DNA of 6,497 nucleotides from Fibrobacter sp. (GCA_012841225.1 DUVD01000077.1:1-6497), one strand, 5' to 3'. Counted from the first letter of the stretch, positions 1 through 6,222 are shown. The notes: generated by a model from the letters alone, not told the origin. Numbers and translations are program-made.

Positions 1-225
1 CTCGAGCAAGTCAATAAAGATGATAAGATGCTCGCCATTGTTCGCAAGCAAGGTTTTGAGATTACACAACTCGTGCGCGAACTTCGCAGTATGCACTGGA
101 GTCACTTGGCCGAAGCGCAATACGACCCTCTCGTCACCACTACTTATACAGACGTATTGAACGACTATCGCAAAATTAAAGAACATTTAATTACAGCGGC
201 AGAAACTGGACAAGGCGTTAAGTAG
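1..225 (+). CDS. C-terminal end of a probable Na/Pi cotransporter (PhoU-like domain), 5' end outside window
   Basis: The reading frame is open from the first base and ends at TAG 223-225, giving about 74 visible residues. The ATG at position 28 is internal: the nine codons before it are in frame and there is no Shine-Dalgarno sequence ahead of it. The visible part is hydrophilic, charged and probably all helical, with no membrane segment. Its pattern (FEITQLVRELRSMHW, then YTDVLNDYRKIKEHLITAAE) resembles the last two helices of the PhoU-like domain at the C-terminus of Na/Pi cotransporter II family proteins, where a 'dll.dlerI.DH..nia' helix is typical. In that family the membrane part carries phosphate with sodium and the PhoU part is cytoplasmic. 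The identification rests on a weak helical signature, and a free-standing PhoU or another helical-bundle protein cannot be excluded. A hairpin terminator follows 18 bases after the stop. Confidence 0.5.
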   Translation, partial: LEQVNKDDKMLAIVRKQGFEITQLVRELRSMHWSHLAEAQYDPLVTTTYTDVLNDYRKIKEHLITAAETGQGVK

Positions 226-243
226 AACTATTTTTAGTCCTTT

Positions 244-272
244 AATAAAGCCTCCCTTGTGGGGGCTTTATT
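244..272 (+). terminator. Rho-independent terminator of the PhoU-like gene
   Basis: A 12-bp stem (244-255 with 261-272, one T-G wobble) encloses the loop CTTGT. The 5' arm begins AATAAAG and the 3' arm ends CTTTATT, so the GC-rich core is flanked by A and T runs. It lies 18 bases past the stop of the upstream partial gene, and no further gene follows on this strand until 574. Confidence 0.8.
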
Positions 273-368
273 CGTTCATTAATAGGGAATAAAAAAGGGG
301 TGTTTTACAGGCATATATTGTAGAGCAATCACGTTTAATTCAAGTGTCCGAAATTTTGAGAACATAAT

Positions 369-374
369 TATAAT
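369..374 (+). promoter_or_regulatory. Candidate -10 hexamer TATAAT
   Basis: This is an exact match to the sigma-70 -10 consensus, but no convincing TTGACA-like hexamer lies 16-18 bases upstream (that position reads GTCCGA or similar). In DNA this AT-rich a chance match is easily possible. If used, it would give the pectate lyase mRNA a leader of about 190 bases that includes the palindrome at 527-542. Confidence 0.25.
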
Positions 375-526
375 GCTTTTAATAATAAAGCAAGACGTAA
401 AATGTTTTTTACTTTAGCCCGTTTATCCCTTAAAACAACAAAAAAAGACCGTTATTAATCTTTAGACAACGATTTGTGTTTTCGTAATGCTCTTTTTCTA
501 TTTTTTTGCATTAAATTTAAAAAGAA

Positions 527-542
527 CGCTAGAAGTCTAGCG
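527..542 (+). promoter_or_regulatory. Perfect 7-bp inverted repeat in the pectate lyase leader
   Basis: CGCTAGA (527-533) and TCTAGCG (536-542) are exact reverse complements separated by AG. It is the only GC-containing island in an otherwise A/T-dominated stretch and ends 31 bases before the start codon. It could be an operator for a dimeric regulator, or fold in RNA as a 6-bp stem with an AAGT loop just upstream of the ribosome binding site. It is not a terminator, since no T run follows. Confidence 0.45.
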
Positions 543-563
543 AGGGTGTTTTGAAACAAAAAA

Positions 564-568
564 AAGGA
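564..568 (+). promoter_or_regulatory. Ribosome binding site of the pectate lyase gene
   Basis: AAGGA lies within an A-rich run and is separated by five bases (TAAAT) from the ATG at 574. This supports that start, which also places a complete signal peptide at the N-terminus. Confidence 0.75.
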
Positions 569-573
569 TAAAT

Positions 574-2226
574 ATGAGAACAATTAGCAGTCGGATTCTT
601 TTGTTAGCGCTAGCTGCCTTTGGTACGGCTATGGCAGCTGTTAGTCCTGATTTCCCTATGGCCGGTTGGGCGGTAAGTGGTGGCGCTACAGGAGGCGCAG
701 GTTATGGTGAAGTGACTGTAAGTAATGCAACCGACTTAAAGAATCATGCTAAGGCCGGCAATAAAATTATTTACATCAAAGCCGGGACTTATGCCGGAGA
801 AATTGAAGTCGGTTCTAATGTAACGCTTTATGGCTACCCTGGTGCAATTATTACTCAGCCAAATGGGAAGTCCGGTATTAAAATCTCGAATGTAAGCAAC
901 GTGATCATTAGAAATTTAATTGTTAAAGGAACCGGCGCTGTCGACATCGATGCGAATGACTGCGTTCAAATCAATAATAAGGCAACCAAAATTTGGATAG
1001 ACCATTTAGATGTTTACGATGGCCAAGATGGCAATCTCGATATCGTTAATGCTTCTGATTATGTGACCATCTCTTGGACTAAATTCAGTTATACCTCTGC
1101 TTCTACAAACCACCAGTTCAGTAACCTTATTGGTAACAGCGACAGCAAAACAGGTGATGCGGGGCATTTAAGAGTTACATTTCATCACAACTGGTGGGCT
1201 GATGGCGTTAAAGAGCGCATGCCACGCGTTCGTTTTGGGCAAGTGCATGTGGCTAACAATCTTTTTGATAGCAAGCAATCTTCTAATTGTGTGCGCGCAG
1301 GTTATAAAGCCGATCTTCGAGTTGAAAACAATGTATTTATTGGTGTGAAAAAACCAATTGATCTATACGAAGAAAATTACACCGCTGTATCTGCCACCGG
1401 TAACTATTTTGAGGGCACTTCTGGTAACACCGCAGGAAATAAAACCGCTTTCACTCCTTCTTATAAAATGACTTTGACCGATGTAAGCAATGATACTAAA
1501 GCTTATGCCCTTCGCGACTCTATTAAAAACTTTGCAGGAGCTACTTTGCCCGCTCCGGGTGCTGCCCTTCCGTCTTCTAGCTCTGTAAAACCATCGTCCA
1601 GTTCGGTCGCTTCCTCTTCAAGTTCCGTTGTTTCTTCTTCGAGCTCCTCTATAAATGTAACTTTGCCCGCCGCTTTAGAAAAACATGGTTCTGGTAGCGC
1701 TAATCAAACGGTGGCTCCTGGCGATGCTATTGTGACTTTGTATTACACTTGGGTTAATGCGACAGGCGCCTCTGTAGTGGGGCTCCCTCCAGGCATTACC
1801 TATTCTTTAGATGAAAGTGCTCAAAATATTTATATCCAAGGTACGGTAGAAGCAAAGGCCACTCCTAAAGATTATGCCTTCACTGTAACGACAGTGGGCA
1901 ATTCTACAAACGTTTCTAAGTCTGGTGTCATCAAGGTGAGTGGTACCACCGCTATTGAAAACAGCCGTTTACAGACGGCAGGTTTTAACGTTTTCCCTTC
2001 GGTAATTCAAAGCATGACGTCGGTTTCTTTTGTGCTTAAAAATCAAGGCCCGGTAACGCTTTCGGTGATGGGCCTTTCTGGCCGGGTGATGTTTATAAAA
2101 AAATGGGATGCTTCGATTGGTATAAATCAAACTTCTGTTTCATTTTCAGAAATACCCGCTGGTGTATATTATGTTCAGGTGCAATCGTCGGCTTCTCGCT
2201 GGATTCAAAGGGTGTTCGTTCGATAG
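574..2226 (+). CDS. Secreted pectate lyase, polysaccharide lyase family 1, with Ser linker, Ig-like module and C-terminal sorting-like domain
   Basis: The enzyme is predicted to cleave polygalacturonate by beta-elimination outside the cell. Residues 1-21 are a signal peptide (basic MRTISSR, hydrophobic core, cleavage probably after AMA). Residues about 25-325 are the PL1 right-handed beta-helix, with WIDH at 141-144, VTISW at 164-168, HHNWW at 204-208 and RMPRVRFG at 215-222. By comparison with Erwinia PelC, R215 is the likely catalytic base, R220 and P217 are the conserved partners, and D129, D152 and D156 are likely calcium ligands. Residues 334-359 are a poly-serine linker. Residues about 362-457 form an Ig-like module (GLPPGITYS...) of a type seen behind other bacterial lyases. 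Residues about 458-550 form a beta-sandwich resembling a type IX secretion C-terminal domain (GPVTLSVMGLSGRV, then PAGVYYVQV, ending FVR). The only cysteines are C130 and C239. F. succinogenes is known to degrade pectin mainly to expose cellulose, so this may be an unmasking enzyme. The exact product pattern and the preference for methylated or free pectin are not evident. Confidence 0.93.
   Translation: MRTISSRILLLALAAFGTAMAAVSPDFPMAGWAVSGGATGGAGYGEVTVSNATDLKNHAKAGNKIIYIKAGTYAGEIEVGSNVTLYGYPGAIITQPNGKSGIKISNVSNVIIRNLIVKGTGAVDIDANDCVQINNKATKIWIDHLDVYDGQDGNLDIVNASDYVTISWTKFSYTSASTNHQFSNLIGNSDSKTGDAGHLRVTFHHNWWADGVKERMPRVRFGQVHVANNLFDSKQSSNCVRAGYKADLRVENNVFIGVKKPIDLYEENYTAVSATGNYFEGTSGNTAGNKTAFTPSYKMTLTDVSNDTKAYALRDSIKNFAGATLPAPGAALPSSSSVKPSSSSVASSSSSVVSSSSSSINVTLPAALEKHGSGSANQTVAPGDAIVTLYYTWVNATGASVVGLPPGITYSLDESAQNIYIQGTVEAKATPKDYAFTVTTVGNSTNVSKSGVIKVSGTTAIENSRLQTAGFNVFPSVIQSMTSVSFVLKNQGPVTLSVMGLSGRVMFIKKWDASIGINQTSVSFSEIPAGVYYVQVQSSASRWIQRVFVR
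1573..1650 (+). repeat. Poly-serine linker coding repeat
   Basis: These 26 codons encode four serine runs of 4, 4, 5 and 6 residues, separated by VKP, VA and VV. All six serine codons are used (TCT 7, TCC 4, TCG 3, AGC 2, AGT 2, TCA 1), so the protein repeat is not a simple DNA repeat. Serine-rich linkers of this kind join catalytic and accessory domains in Fibrobacter secreted glycan-active enzymes. Confidence 0.85.
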
Positions 2227-2244
2227 TCTCTCTTCCACAAACAC

Positions 2245-2277
2245 AAAAAAAGGACTGCTTTTGGGCAGTCCTTTTTT
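2245..2277. terminator. Bidirectional terminator shared by the pectate lyase gene and glgE
   Basis: GGACTGC (2252-2258) pairs with GCAGTCC (2265-2271) around the loop TTTTGG, flanked by seven A on the left and six T on the right. The A and T runs also pair, and either strand therefore carries a GC stem followed by a T run. It lies 18 bases after the lyase stop and 15 bases after the glgE stop, between two converging genes. Confidence 0.92.
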
Positions 2278-2292
2278 AATTTTAAATTTGAA

Positions 2293-4005
2293 TTAAATCT
2301 GCTTAAGAACAAAAAGGTGTCCGGGCGCTTTATTGGGGTCGAGACGCACAAAGTTTTCAGAACCCCGCCACACAAAGGACTCATCGGTGAGCAGGTCTTT
2401 CACAAAGAAAAATGCATCTTCGGAAAAACCGAGTTCTTGCATGTTCAAAGCGATCATGCCTTCTTGAGTGTTATGCATGTCCATGTTGGCAACGCATAAA
2501 ATAACATCTTTATCTAGGCGCTTGGAGTAAACCATTAACTGGTCGCTTTCAGCGTAGTGGAATTTGAGGTTGTCGTACTCTTGCATTGCGGGGTGCGTCT
2601 CTCTGGCGATGTTCACTCGGCGGATAAAGTCTTTGATGCCGGGTTCGTGCCAGTGGTGCACTTTATACTGGTACTTTTCGCTATTGTGAAGCTCTTCTTT
2701 GAGGGGTGATTTTTCATTTTCGCAAAGCTCATAGCCGTTGTACATACCAGTGAGGCTCGACAAGGTGGCTGCTAAAAAGTAGCGTTGCTTAAAGGCCGCG
2801 GGCCCTTGATCAGCTAAATACTCTGGGAATATGTCTGGCGTAGTTGGAAAAAATATGCCGCGCATGTATTCTGTAGCTTCTGACTGAGTCAACTCTTTAA
2901 GGTATTGTTCAAACTCCCATTTTTCGGTGCGCCAAGTAAAATAGGTGTAGCTCATGTCGAAACCGAGCTTAGCAAGTCGGTGCATTATTTTTGGCCGCGT
3001 AAACGCTTCTGCTAAAAATACGATTTCAGGGCGTTTCTCTTTAATGTCTTTGATCAGCCATTCCCAGAACGGGAAGGGCTTGGTGTGTGGGTTATCTATG
3101 CGAAATATGTCGATTCCCTTATCTGCCCAAAAGAGAATAATGTCTCGAATTTCTTGCCAGAGCCCTTTGTAGTCTTCATTATAATAGTCGAAAGGATAAA
3201 TATCTTCGTATTTTTTAGGTGGATTTTCGGCAAACTTGATAGTGCCGTCTGGCTCGTGAAAAAACCACTCGGGGTGTTCTTTTACGTAGGGGTGATCGGG
3301 ACTGCAGTTTAGTGCAATATCGAGCGCCAGCCTAAACCCTTTCTTTTTGCTTTGTGCCACAAAGTGTTCAAAGTCTTTCATCGTCCCTAATTCAGGGTCA
3401 ATAGCAAAGTGCCCACCGTGTTTGTTGCCCACAGCATAAGGGCAACCTGGTTCGCCTTTTTTTGCTTTGAGTGAGTTATTAGCGCCTTTTCTGTTGGTTT
3501 CACCAATGGGGTGAATGGGCACCAAGTAGATAGTGTCAAAACCTAGATCTTCGATATAGTCGAGTTGATTCACACAGTCTTGCCAAGTAGCGCTTGCATT
3601 AGGGTTAGTGCCCTGACTTTTTGGCCACATCTCGTACCAAGTGCCTGTGCGTGCGTACCTAGGGTCTACTCGCAATTCCATAACGGGGCTTTCGGTAGGG
3701 ATATCTTCAGGTTCGAGTGTCCAAGCAATTACTTTATACTCGTAGTAGCCAATGTTTTGAACAATAAAAGAACCTTCCCACAAGTCGTTTTCGGCTTCTA
3801 TCATAGGAGCCTTTCGCCATTTTTTTTGAGAGGGTTGTTTGTACAAAATCGCTGCGTCGTACTTCTCGTGACTGTGCCTGAAAATAGTCGCTTGAACCGT
3901 GACTGCATCGCCTGGTTCTCGTTTAATCATAAGGCGCCCTTCCTCAAGTGAAGGGCGGATGCTTTCAATTACAAAGTTTTCTTTTTTATTAGGAATATTA
4001 GCCAT
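2293..4005 (-). CDS. glgE: Alpha-1,4-glucan:maltose-1-phosphate maltosyltransferase (GlgE), compact form
   Basis: GlgE, a family GH13 enzyme, transfers maltosyl units from alpha-maltose 1-phosphate to the non-reducing end of an alpha-1,4-glucan, releasing phosphate; it acts in the cytoplasm in glycogen synthesis. The core matches GlgE closely: WYEMWPKSQG (123-132), PIHPIGETNRKG (163-174), CSPDHPYVKEHPEW (234-247), the nucleophile D304 in FRIDNPHTKP, the acid/base E333 in LAEAFTRP and the stabilising D391 in TTPDIF. The D-to-E spacing of 29 equals that of the Streptomyces enzyme (D394, E423). The C-terminal beta domain is complete to residue 570. At 570 residues it is about 100 shorter than actinobacterial GlgE (about 675-700). 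The shortage lies between the N-domain strand ending IAW (93-95) and VMELRVDP (108-115), where the helical S domain is normally inserted. The start is set by the first Met of the frame, although no Shine-Dalgarno sequence precedes it. Genes making maltose 1-phosphate are not in the window. F. succinogenes stores glycogen and has been reported to produce maltodextrin 1-phosphate, which fits. Confidence 0.9.
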   Translation of the reverse strand: MANIPNKKENFVIESIRPSLEEGRLMIKREPGDAVTVQATIFRHSHEKYDAAILYKQPSQKKWRKAPMIEAENDLWEGSFIVQNIGYYEYKVIAWTLEPEDIPTESPVMELRVDPRYARTGTWYEMWPKSQGTNPNASATWQDCVNQLDYIEDLGFDTIYLVPIHPIGETNRKGANNSLKAKKGEPGCPYAVGNKHGGHFAIDPELGTMKDFEHFVAQSKKKGFRLALDIALNCSPDHPYVKEHPEWFFHEPDGTIKFAENPPKKYEDIYPFDYYNEDYKGLWQEIRDIILFWADKGIDIFRIDNPHTKPFPFWEWLIKDIKEKRPEIVFLAEAFTRPKIMHRLAKLGFDMSYTYFTWRTEKWEFEQYLKELTQSEATEYMRGIFFPTTPDIFPEYLADQGPAAFKQRYFLAATLSSLTGMYNGYELCENEKSPLKEELHNSEKYQYKVHHWHEPGIKDFIRRVNIARETHPAMQEYDNLKFHYAESDQLMVYSKRLDKDVILCVANMDMHNTQEGMIALNMQELGFSEDAFFFVKDLLTDESFVWRGSENFVRLDPNKAPGHLFVLKQI

Positions 4006-4020
4006 ATTTTATAAATATAG
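4006..4020 (-). promoter_or_regulatory. AT-rich start region of glgE without Shine-Dalgarno; possible -10 element
   Basis: Read on the minus strand the bases before the start codon are CTATATTTATAAAAT. There is no GGAG-like sequence in the 33-base gap to the upstream gene. TATATT (4014-4019) or TATAAA (4008-4013) could act as a -10 hexamer placing transcription start at or next to the ATG, but no good -35 is visible. The same kind of sequence precedes the TIGR02147 gene. Confidence 0.3.
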
Positions 4021-4038
4021 TTAGAACGACTACGGAAA

Positions 4039-5322
4039 CTAATCGATGCGAATAATCTGGATCTGTTTAAACCAGATAGTCCTTTCGGCGCCACCAAGAT
4101 TGAATTCTAGTCTAGCAAAAGTATTGTCTTCTAAACCATTGTATTCGATCTCGTAAGCCTCACCTCCATTGGTTCCAATTACAAAAGTCTTTTGAAAACC
4201 TAGTTGGTTGTATGGCGTATGGTAAGAGCCCAGGCGCACAATAATAGGCCCCTCGACATCGGACCAAGCAGTAAAGATAAGCTTGTACTTTCGATCTTTT
4301 AAAACGGGGATGTCTTCGTGAATCAATTGAATGCTATAAGACTTAGTGCCGCCGTTGGAGATGCTTACCTTCATTTGAAAATGGTTGCCCTTCTCTTGAA
4401 CAATGGCAGTGTCAGCTACTCCAAAATACTGTCTAACTAAAACCCAGCCTGTGGAACCATTAGAGAAGTCTCCATTGGTAGCCCAGTTGGTAAGGGGCTT
4501 GTCAAATAAATTAAGGGCTTCTTGTACATAATCGGAGATTACAGTGCCATCTAATTGTTCCCACGACCAACGCAAGCAAGAGAAGCTTGATAAAAAACGG
4601 TCGTTTAAAGAAGTCCAGAGGGCTTTGTTTTCGGTTTCACTAAAGCGAATTACGCCGTTTTCAATTACCGCATCAGACAAATCGACCCCTTCAATCCAAC
4701 GTTTTACGTAAAAAACAACGGGTAGGTTAAGCGAATCTGCGTAAATTTCTGCTTGTTGGTAATGGTAGCGCAAATCGATGGAAGCAAACGCAGAAAGCGA
4801 GAACTCAAAGGGGATGTCTTCGTTGTTAATTTTAAGAAGTCCATCAATGGAGTAGTTCTTTGTTTCATTGGGTTCAAACCCGACGCCAATTTCTTTGAGT
4901 AAGCCCTCGTCTTGCAAGTCTATTTTTTTGAAAGCATCGTCGATGATCGATTCGCCATTTTGGGTTCCGTTTCCAAAATTAATTCTCATTGTGGTATCTG
5001 TAGGCATACTCTCGTATGGCCACAACAGGAGGCCTTCGAGTGGATCGGTAGTGACATAAACATAATAACTGGAATAAGAGCGAATACTCTTTAAATCCAA
5101 ACGTAAATTTTCGATGATCATTAATTCGTTTGCGCTTGGCATTTTAGCGAGTAGAGGAGTAGTAACTGGCTGCGAACCATAGTCTATGAGAAAACTTGCT
5201 GTAAAAGCAATGCTTGGGTTACCGATTTCAATACCGGTTGTGGCGGGCTCTTTAGTGCTGCAACCATTAAAAATGATTGCTAATCCAAACAAACAGAAGC
5301 TAAAAAAACGATAATCACTCAT
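4039..5322 (-). CDS. Outer-surface lipoprotein with C-terminal CBM4/9-like carbohydrate-binding domain
   Basis: The 427-residue product has a short N-terminus, a hydrophobic core (FFSFCLFGLAIIF) and a lipobox ending FNGC, making C21 the lipidated residue. STKEPATTG then leads into TGIEIGNP (29-36), a motif I associate with Fibrobacter lipoproteins but cannot verify here. Residues about 37-265 form a beta-rich region that I do not recognise; it includes IENLRLDLKSIRSY, and acidic and aromatic residues are common. Residues about 281-427 resemble a CBM4/9 jelly roll: NGDFSNGSTGW opening, YSIQLIHEDIPVLKDRKYKL core, IVRLG, then a final WFKQIQIIRID strand. Such modules bind beta-glucans, xylans or other glycans, but binding is not proven by the sequence. 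No catalytic motif is seen. Its start overlaps the TIGR02147 stop (TAATG) behind a strong Shine-Dalgarno sequence, so the two are probably made together. glgE follows 33 bases downstream. Confidence 0.78.
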   Translation of the reverse strand: MSDYRFFSFCLFGLAIIFNGCSTKEPATTGIEIGNPSIAFTASFLIDYGSQPVTTPLLAKMPSANELMIIENLRLDLKSIRSYSSYYVYVTTDPLEGLLLWPYESMPTDTTMRINFGNGTQNGESIIDDAFKKIDLQDEGLLKEIGVGFEPNETKNYSIDGLLKINNEDIPFEFSLSAFASIDLRYHYQQAEIYADSLNLPVVFYVKRWIEGVDLSDAVIENGVIRFSETENKALWTSLNDRFLSSFSCLRWSWEQLDGTVISDYVQEALNLFDKPLTNWATNGDFSNGSTGWVLVRQYFGVADTAIVQEKGNHFQMKVSISNGGTKSYSIQLIHEDIPVLKDRKYKLIFTAWSDVEGPIIVRLGSYHTPYNQLGFQKTFVIGTNGGEAYEIEYNGLEDNTFARLEFNLGGAERTIWFKQIQIIRID

Positions 5323-6170
5323 TATACTCCTCGGGTCAAAGGGAAAAGCTGAATATTGACTTGGACAATATCTTCAGCTTCACCGCTACTAGCAGAGAAA
5401 TCTAATAGTTCTTTTCGCATAAGTTGCAAATGTTTTTTCAAAGCGGGGAAATCAGTGCGCTTAATCGCAAAAGTGACAGCAGAAAAGTCCCTTTGGTCGC
5501 CAGAAAGTTCCGATAAAGCATTTGCAGAGAGCTTTAGCATCTGATTATGGTATAATTTGACTAAAATGTCCTGGACTTCATCGTCTGTTGTTAAAAGAGG
5601 GTTTTTAGCGCGAAAGCCGTTTGCCGTTTTAACTATGAGCTCAAGATCTAAAAGGAGTTTTAGTGATTCTGCTGCCTGCGCCGCAGAAAGGTCTCCCATA
5701 ATGTGTTTAGATATCCATTCTGGAGCAGGCTTAAAGCTTTTAATCGAAGTCATTTCCAAAATGGCAGAGTGGTACCATTCGCGGAAAATTCGAAATTGAG
5801 TTTTTTCTAAAGTGCGTAGCTTAGAGCGTGGACTGGCCGCTAAAAGTTGGGCATAATAAATTTGCCTTTCCTTATCTTTTTTTGCTTGGTTAAAAAAAAC
5901 CAGACTTTCAAAATAAGATGCTCTGCGTGTATCTAAGCCTATACCCAAAACTAACTTGACTACTGTATTTTTAGTAATGTTTCGCTTGCCATCGATCGCT
6001 AGCTTAAGATGTGCGTGGCTCGAAAGCCCTGCTTTCTCGGCAAAAAAGCGAAGGCTAAATGCAGAAGAGGTTTTCTTCTTATAATCATAATAATCGCGCA
6101 AGTATATACGGTAATTCGTATATTGCAAAATATCGGGTTCTTTGAGTTTTTGATTTGCGCTTTCGGTCAT
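5322..6170 (-). CDS. TIGR02147/DUF4423 family protein, putative DNA-binding regulator
   Basis: This 282-residue cytoplasmic protein has no signal peptide or membrane segment and is near the usual length of TIGR02147. Recognisable parts are DILQYTNYRIYLRDYYDYKK (13-32, the family's opening motif), a helix-turn-helix-like stretch at about 37-80 (SLRFFAEKAGLSS, GKRNITKNTVVKL), a middle DUF4423 segment with a winged-helix look (HIMGDLSAAQAAESLKLLLD, 156-175), and the closing block DFSAVTFAI (228-236) to VNIQLFPL (271-278). The family is expanded in Fibrobacter and also occurs in Myxococcota and Bdellovibrio; its molecular function is not established, and a transcriptional role is inferred from the fold-like pattern. 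The start at 6168-6170 is the only one that keeps the opening motif, yet no Shine-Dalgarno sequence precedes it. It is the first gene of a likely transcript with the lipoprotein and perhaps glgE. Confidence 0.88.
   Translation of the reverse strand: MTESANQKLKEPDILQYTNYRIYLRDYYDYKKKTSSAFSLRFFAEKAGLSSHAHLKLAIDGKRNITKNTVVKLVLGIGLDTRRASYFESLVFFNQAKKDKERQIYYAQLLAASPRSKLRTLEKTQFRIFREWYHSAILEMTSIKSFKPAPEWISKHIMGDLSAAQAAESLKLLLDLELIVKTANGFRAKNPLLTTDDEVQDILVKLYHNQMLKLSANALSELSGDQRDFSAVTFAIKRTDFPALKKHLQLMRKELLDFSASSGEAEDIVQVNIQLFPLTRGV
5323..5331 (-). promoter_or_regulatory. Strong ribosome binding site at the TAATG junction
   Basis: On the minus strand AGGAG (5327-5331, preceded by CCG) is followed by TATA and then the ATG of the lipoprotein gene. 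The last A of the upstream TAA stop is the A of that ATG. The site lies inside the end of the TIGR02147 gene, fixes the lipoprotein start and indicates translational coupling. Confidence 0.85.
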
Positions 6171-6183
6171 ATTTATAAAATAG
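6171..6183 (-). promoter_or_regulatory. AT-rich start region of the TIGR02147 gene without Shine-Dalgarno; possible -10 element
   Basis: On the minus strand the start codon is preceded by CTATTTTATAAAT, very like the CTATATTTATAAAAT before glgE. TATTTT (6177-6182) would place a transcription start near the ATG; TATAAA (6172-6177) is too close unless the transcript starts within the gene. TTAACA lies further upstream but only 14 bases from TATAAA, so a standard sigma-70 promoter is not clear. Confidence 0.3.
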
Positions 6184-6222
6184 CTGTTCTATGTTAATAA
6201 AGAAGTAAGTTTTTAATAAACT

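Larger units (their letters stand above)
273..573 (+). other. AT-rich intergenic leader upstream of the pectate lyase gene
   Basis: No open frame, RNA gene or repeat family is recognisable in this gap. It is strongly AT-rich with many A and T runs. It holds a perfect TATAAT at 369-374 without a good -35 partner, a small AT hairpin near 399-416 (GTAAAA with TTTTAC), the palindrome 527-542 and the ribosome binding site at 564-568. The pectate lyase promoter must lie in this stretch unless there is read-through from upstream, but its position cannot be fixed from the sequence. Confidence 0.6.

Noticed and set aside
28..225. A complete 65-residue small protein starting at ATG 28
   Set aside because: The frame is open back to base 1, no ribosome binding site precedes the ATG, and the peptide looks like the end of a helical bundle and not a whole protein.
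399..416. AT hairpin GTAAAA/TTTTAC in the leader
   Set aside because: Six weak base pairs in very AT-rich DNA are expected by chance, so I did not count it as a regulatory element.
273..573. A small RNA gene, riboswitch or CRISPR in the intergenic leader
   Set aside because: No conserved riboswitch core, spaced repeats or strong GC hairpin with a T run was seen. Only short AT stems and the one 7-bp palindrome are present.
3565..3951. Open frame of 128 codons on the plus strand
   Set aside because: It lies wholly antisense to glgE, has no family resemblance and a cysteine/phenylalanine-rich composition typical of a frame shadow.
5557..5799. Open frame of 80 codons on the plus strand opposite the TIGR02147 gene
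   Set aside because: The opposite strand encodes a well-conserved protein. This frame has no ribosome binding site and no recognisable pattern.
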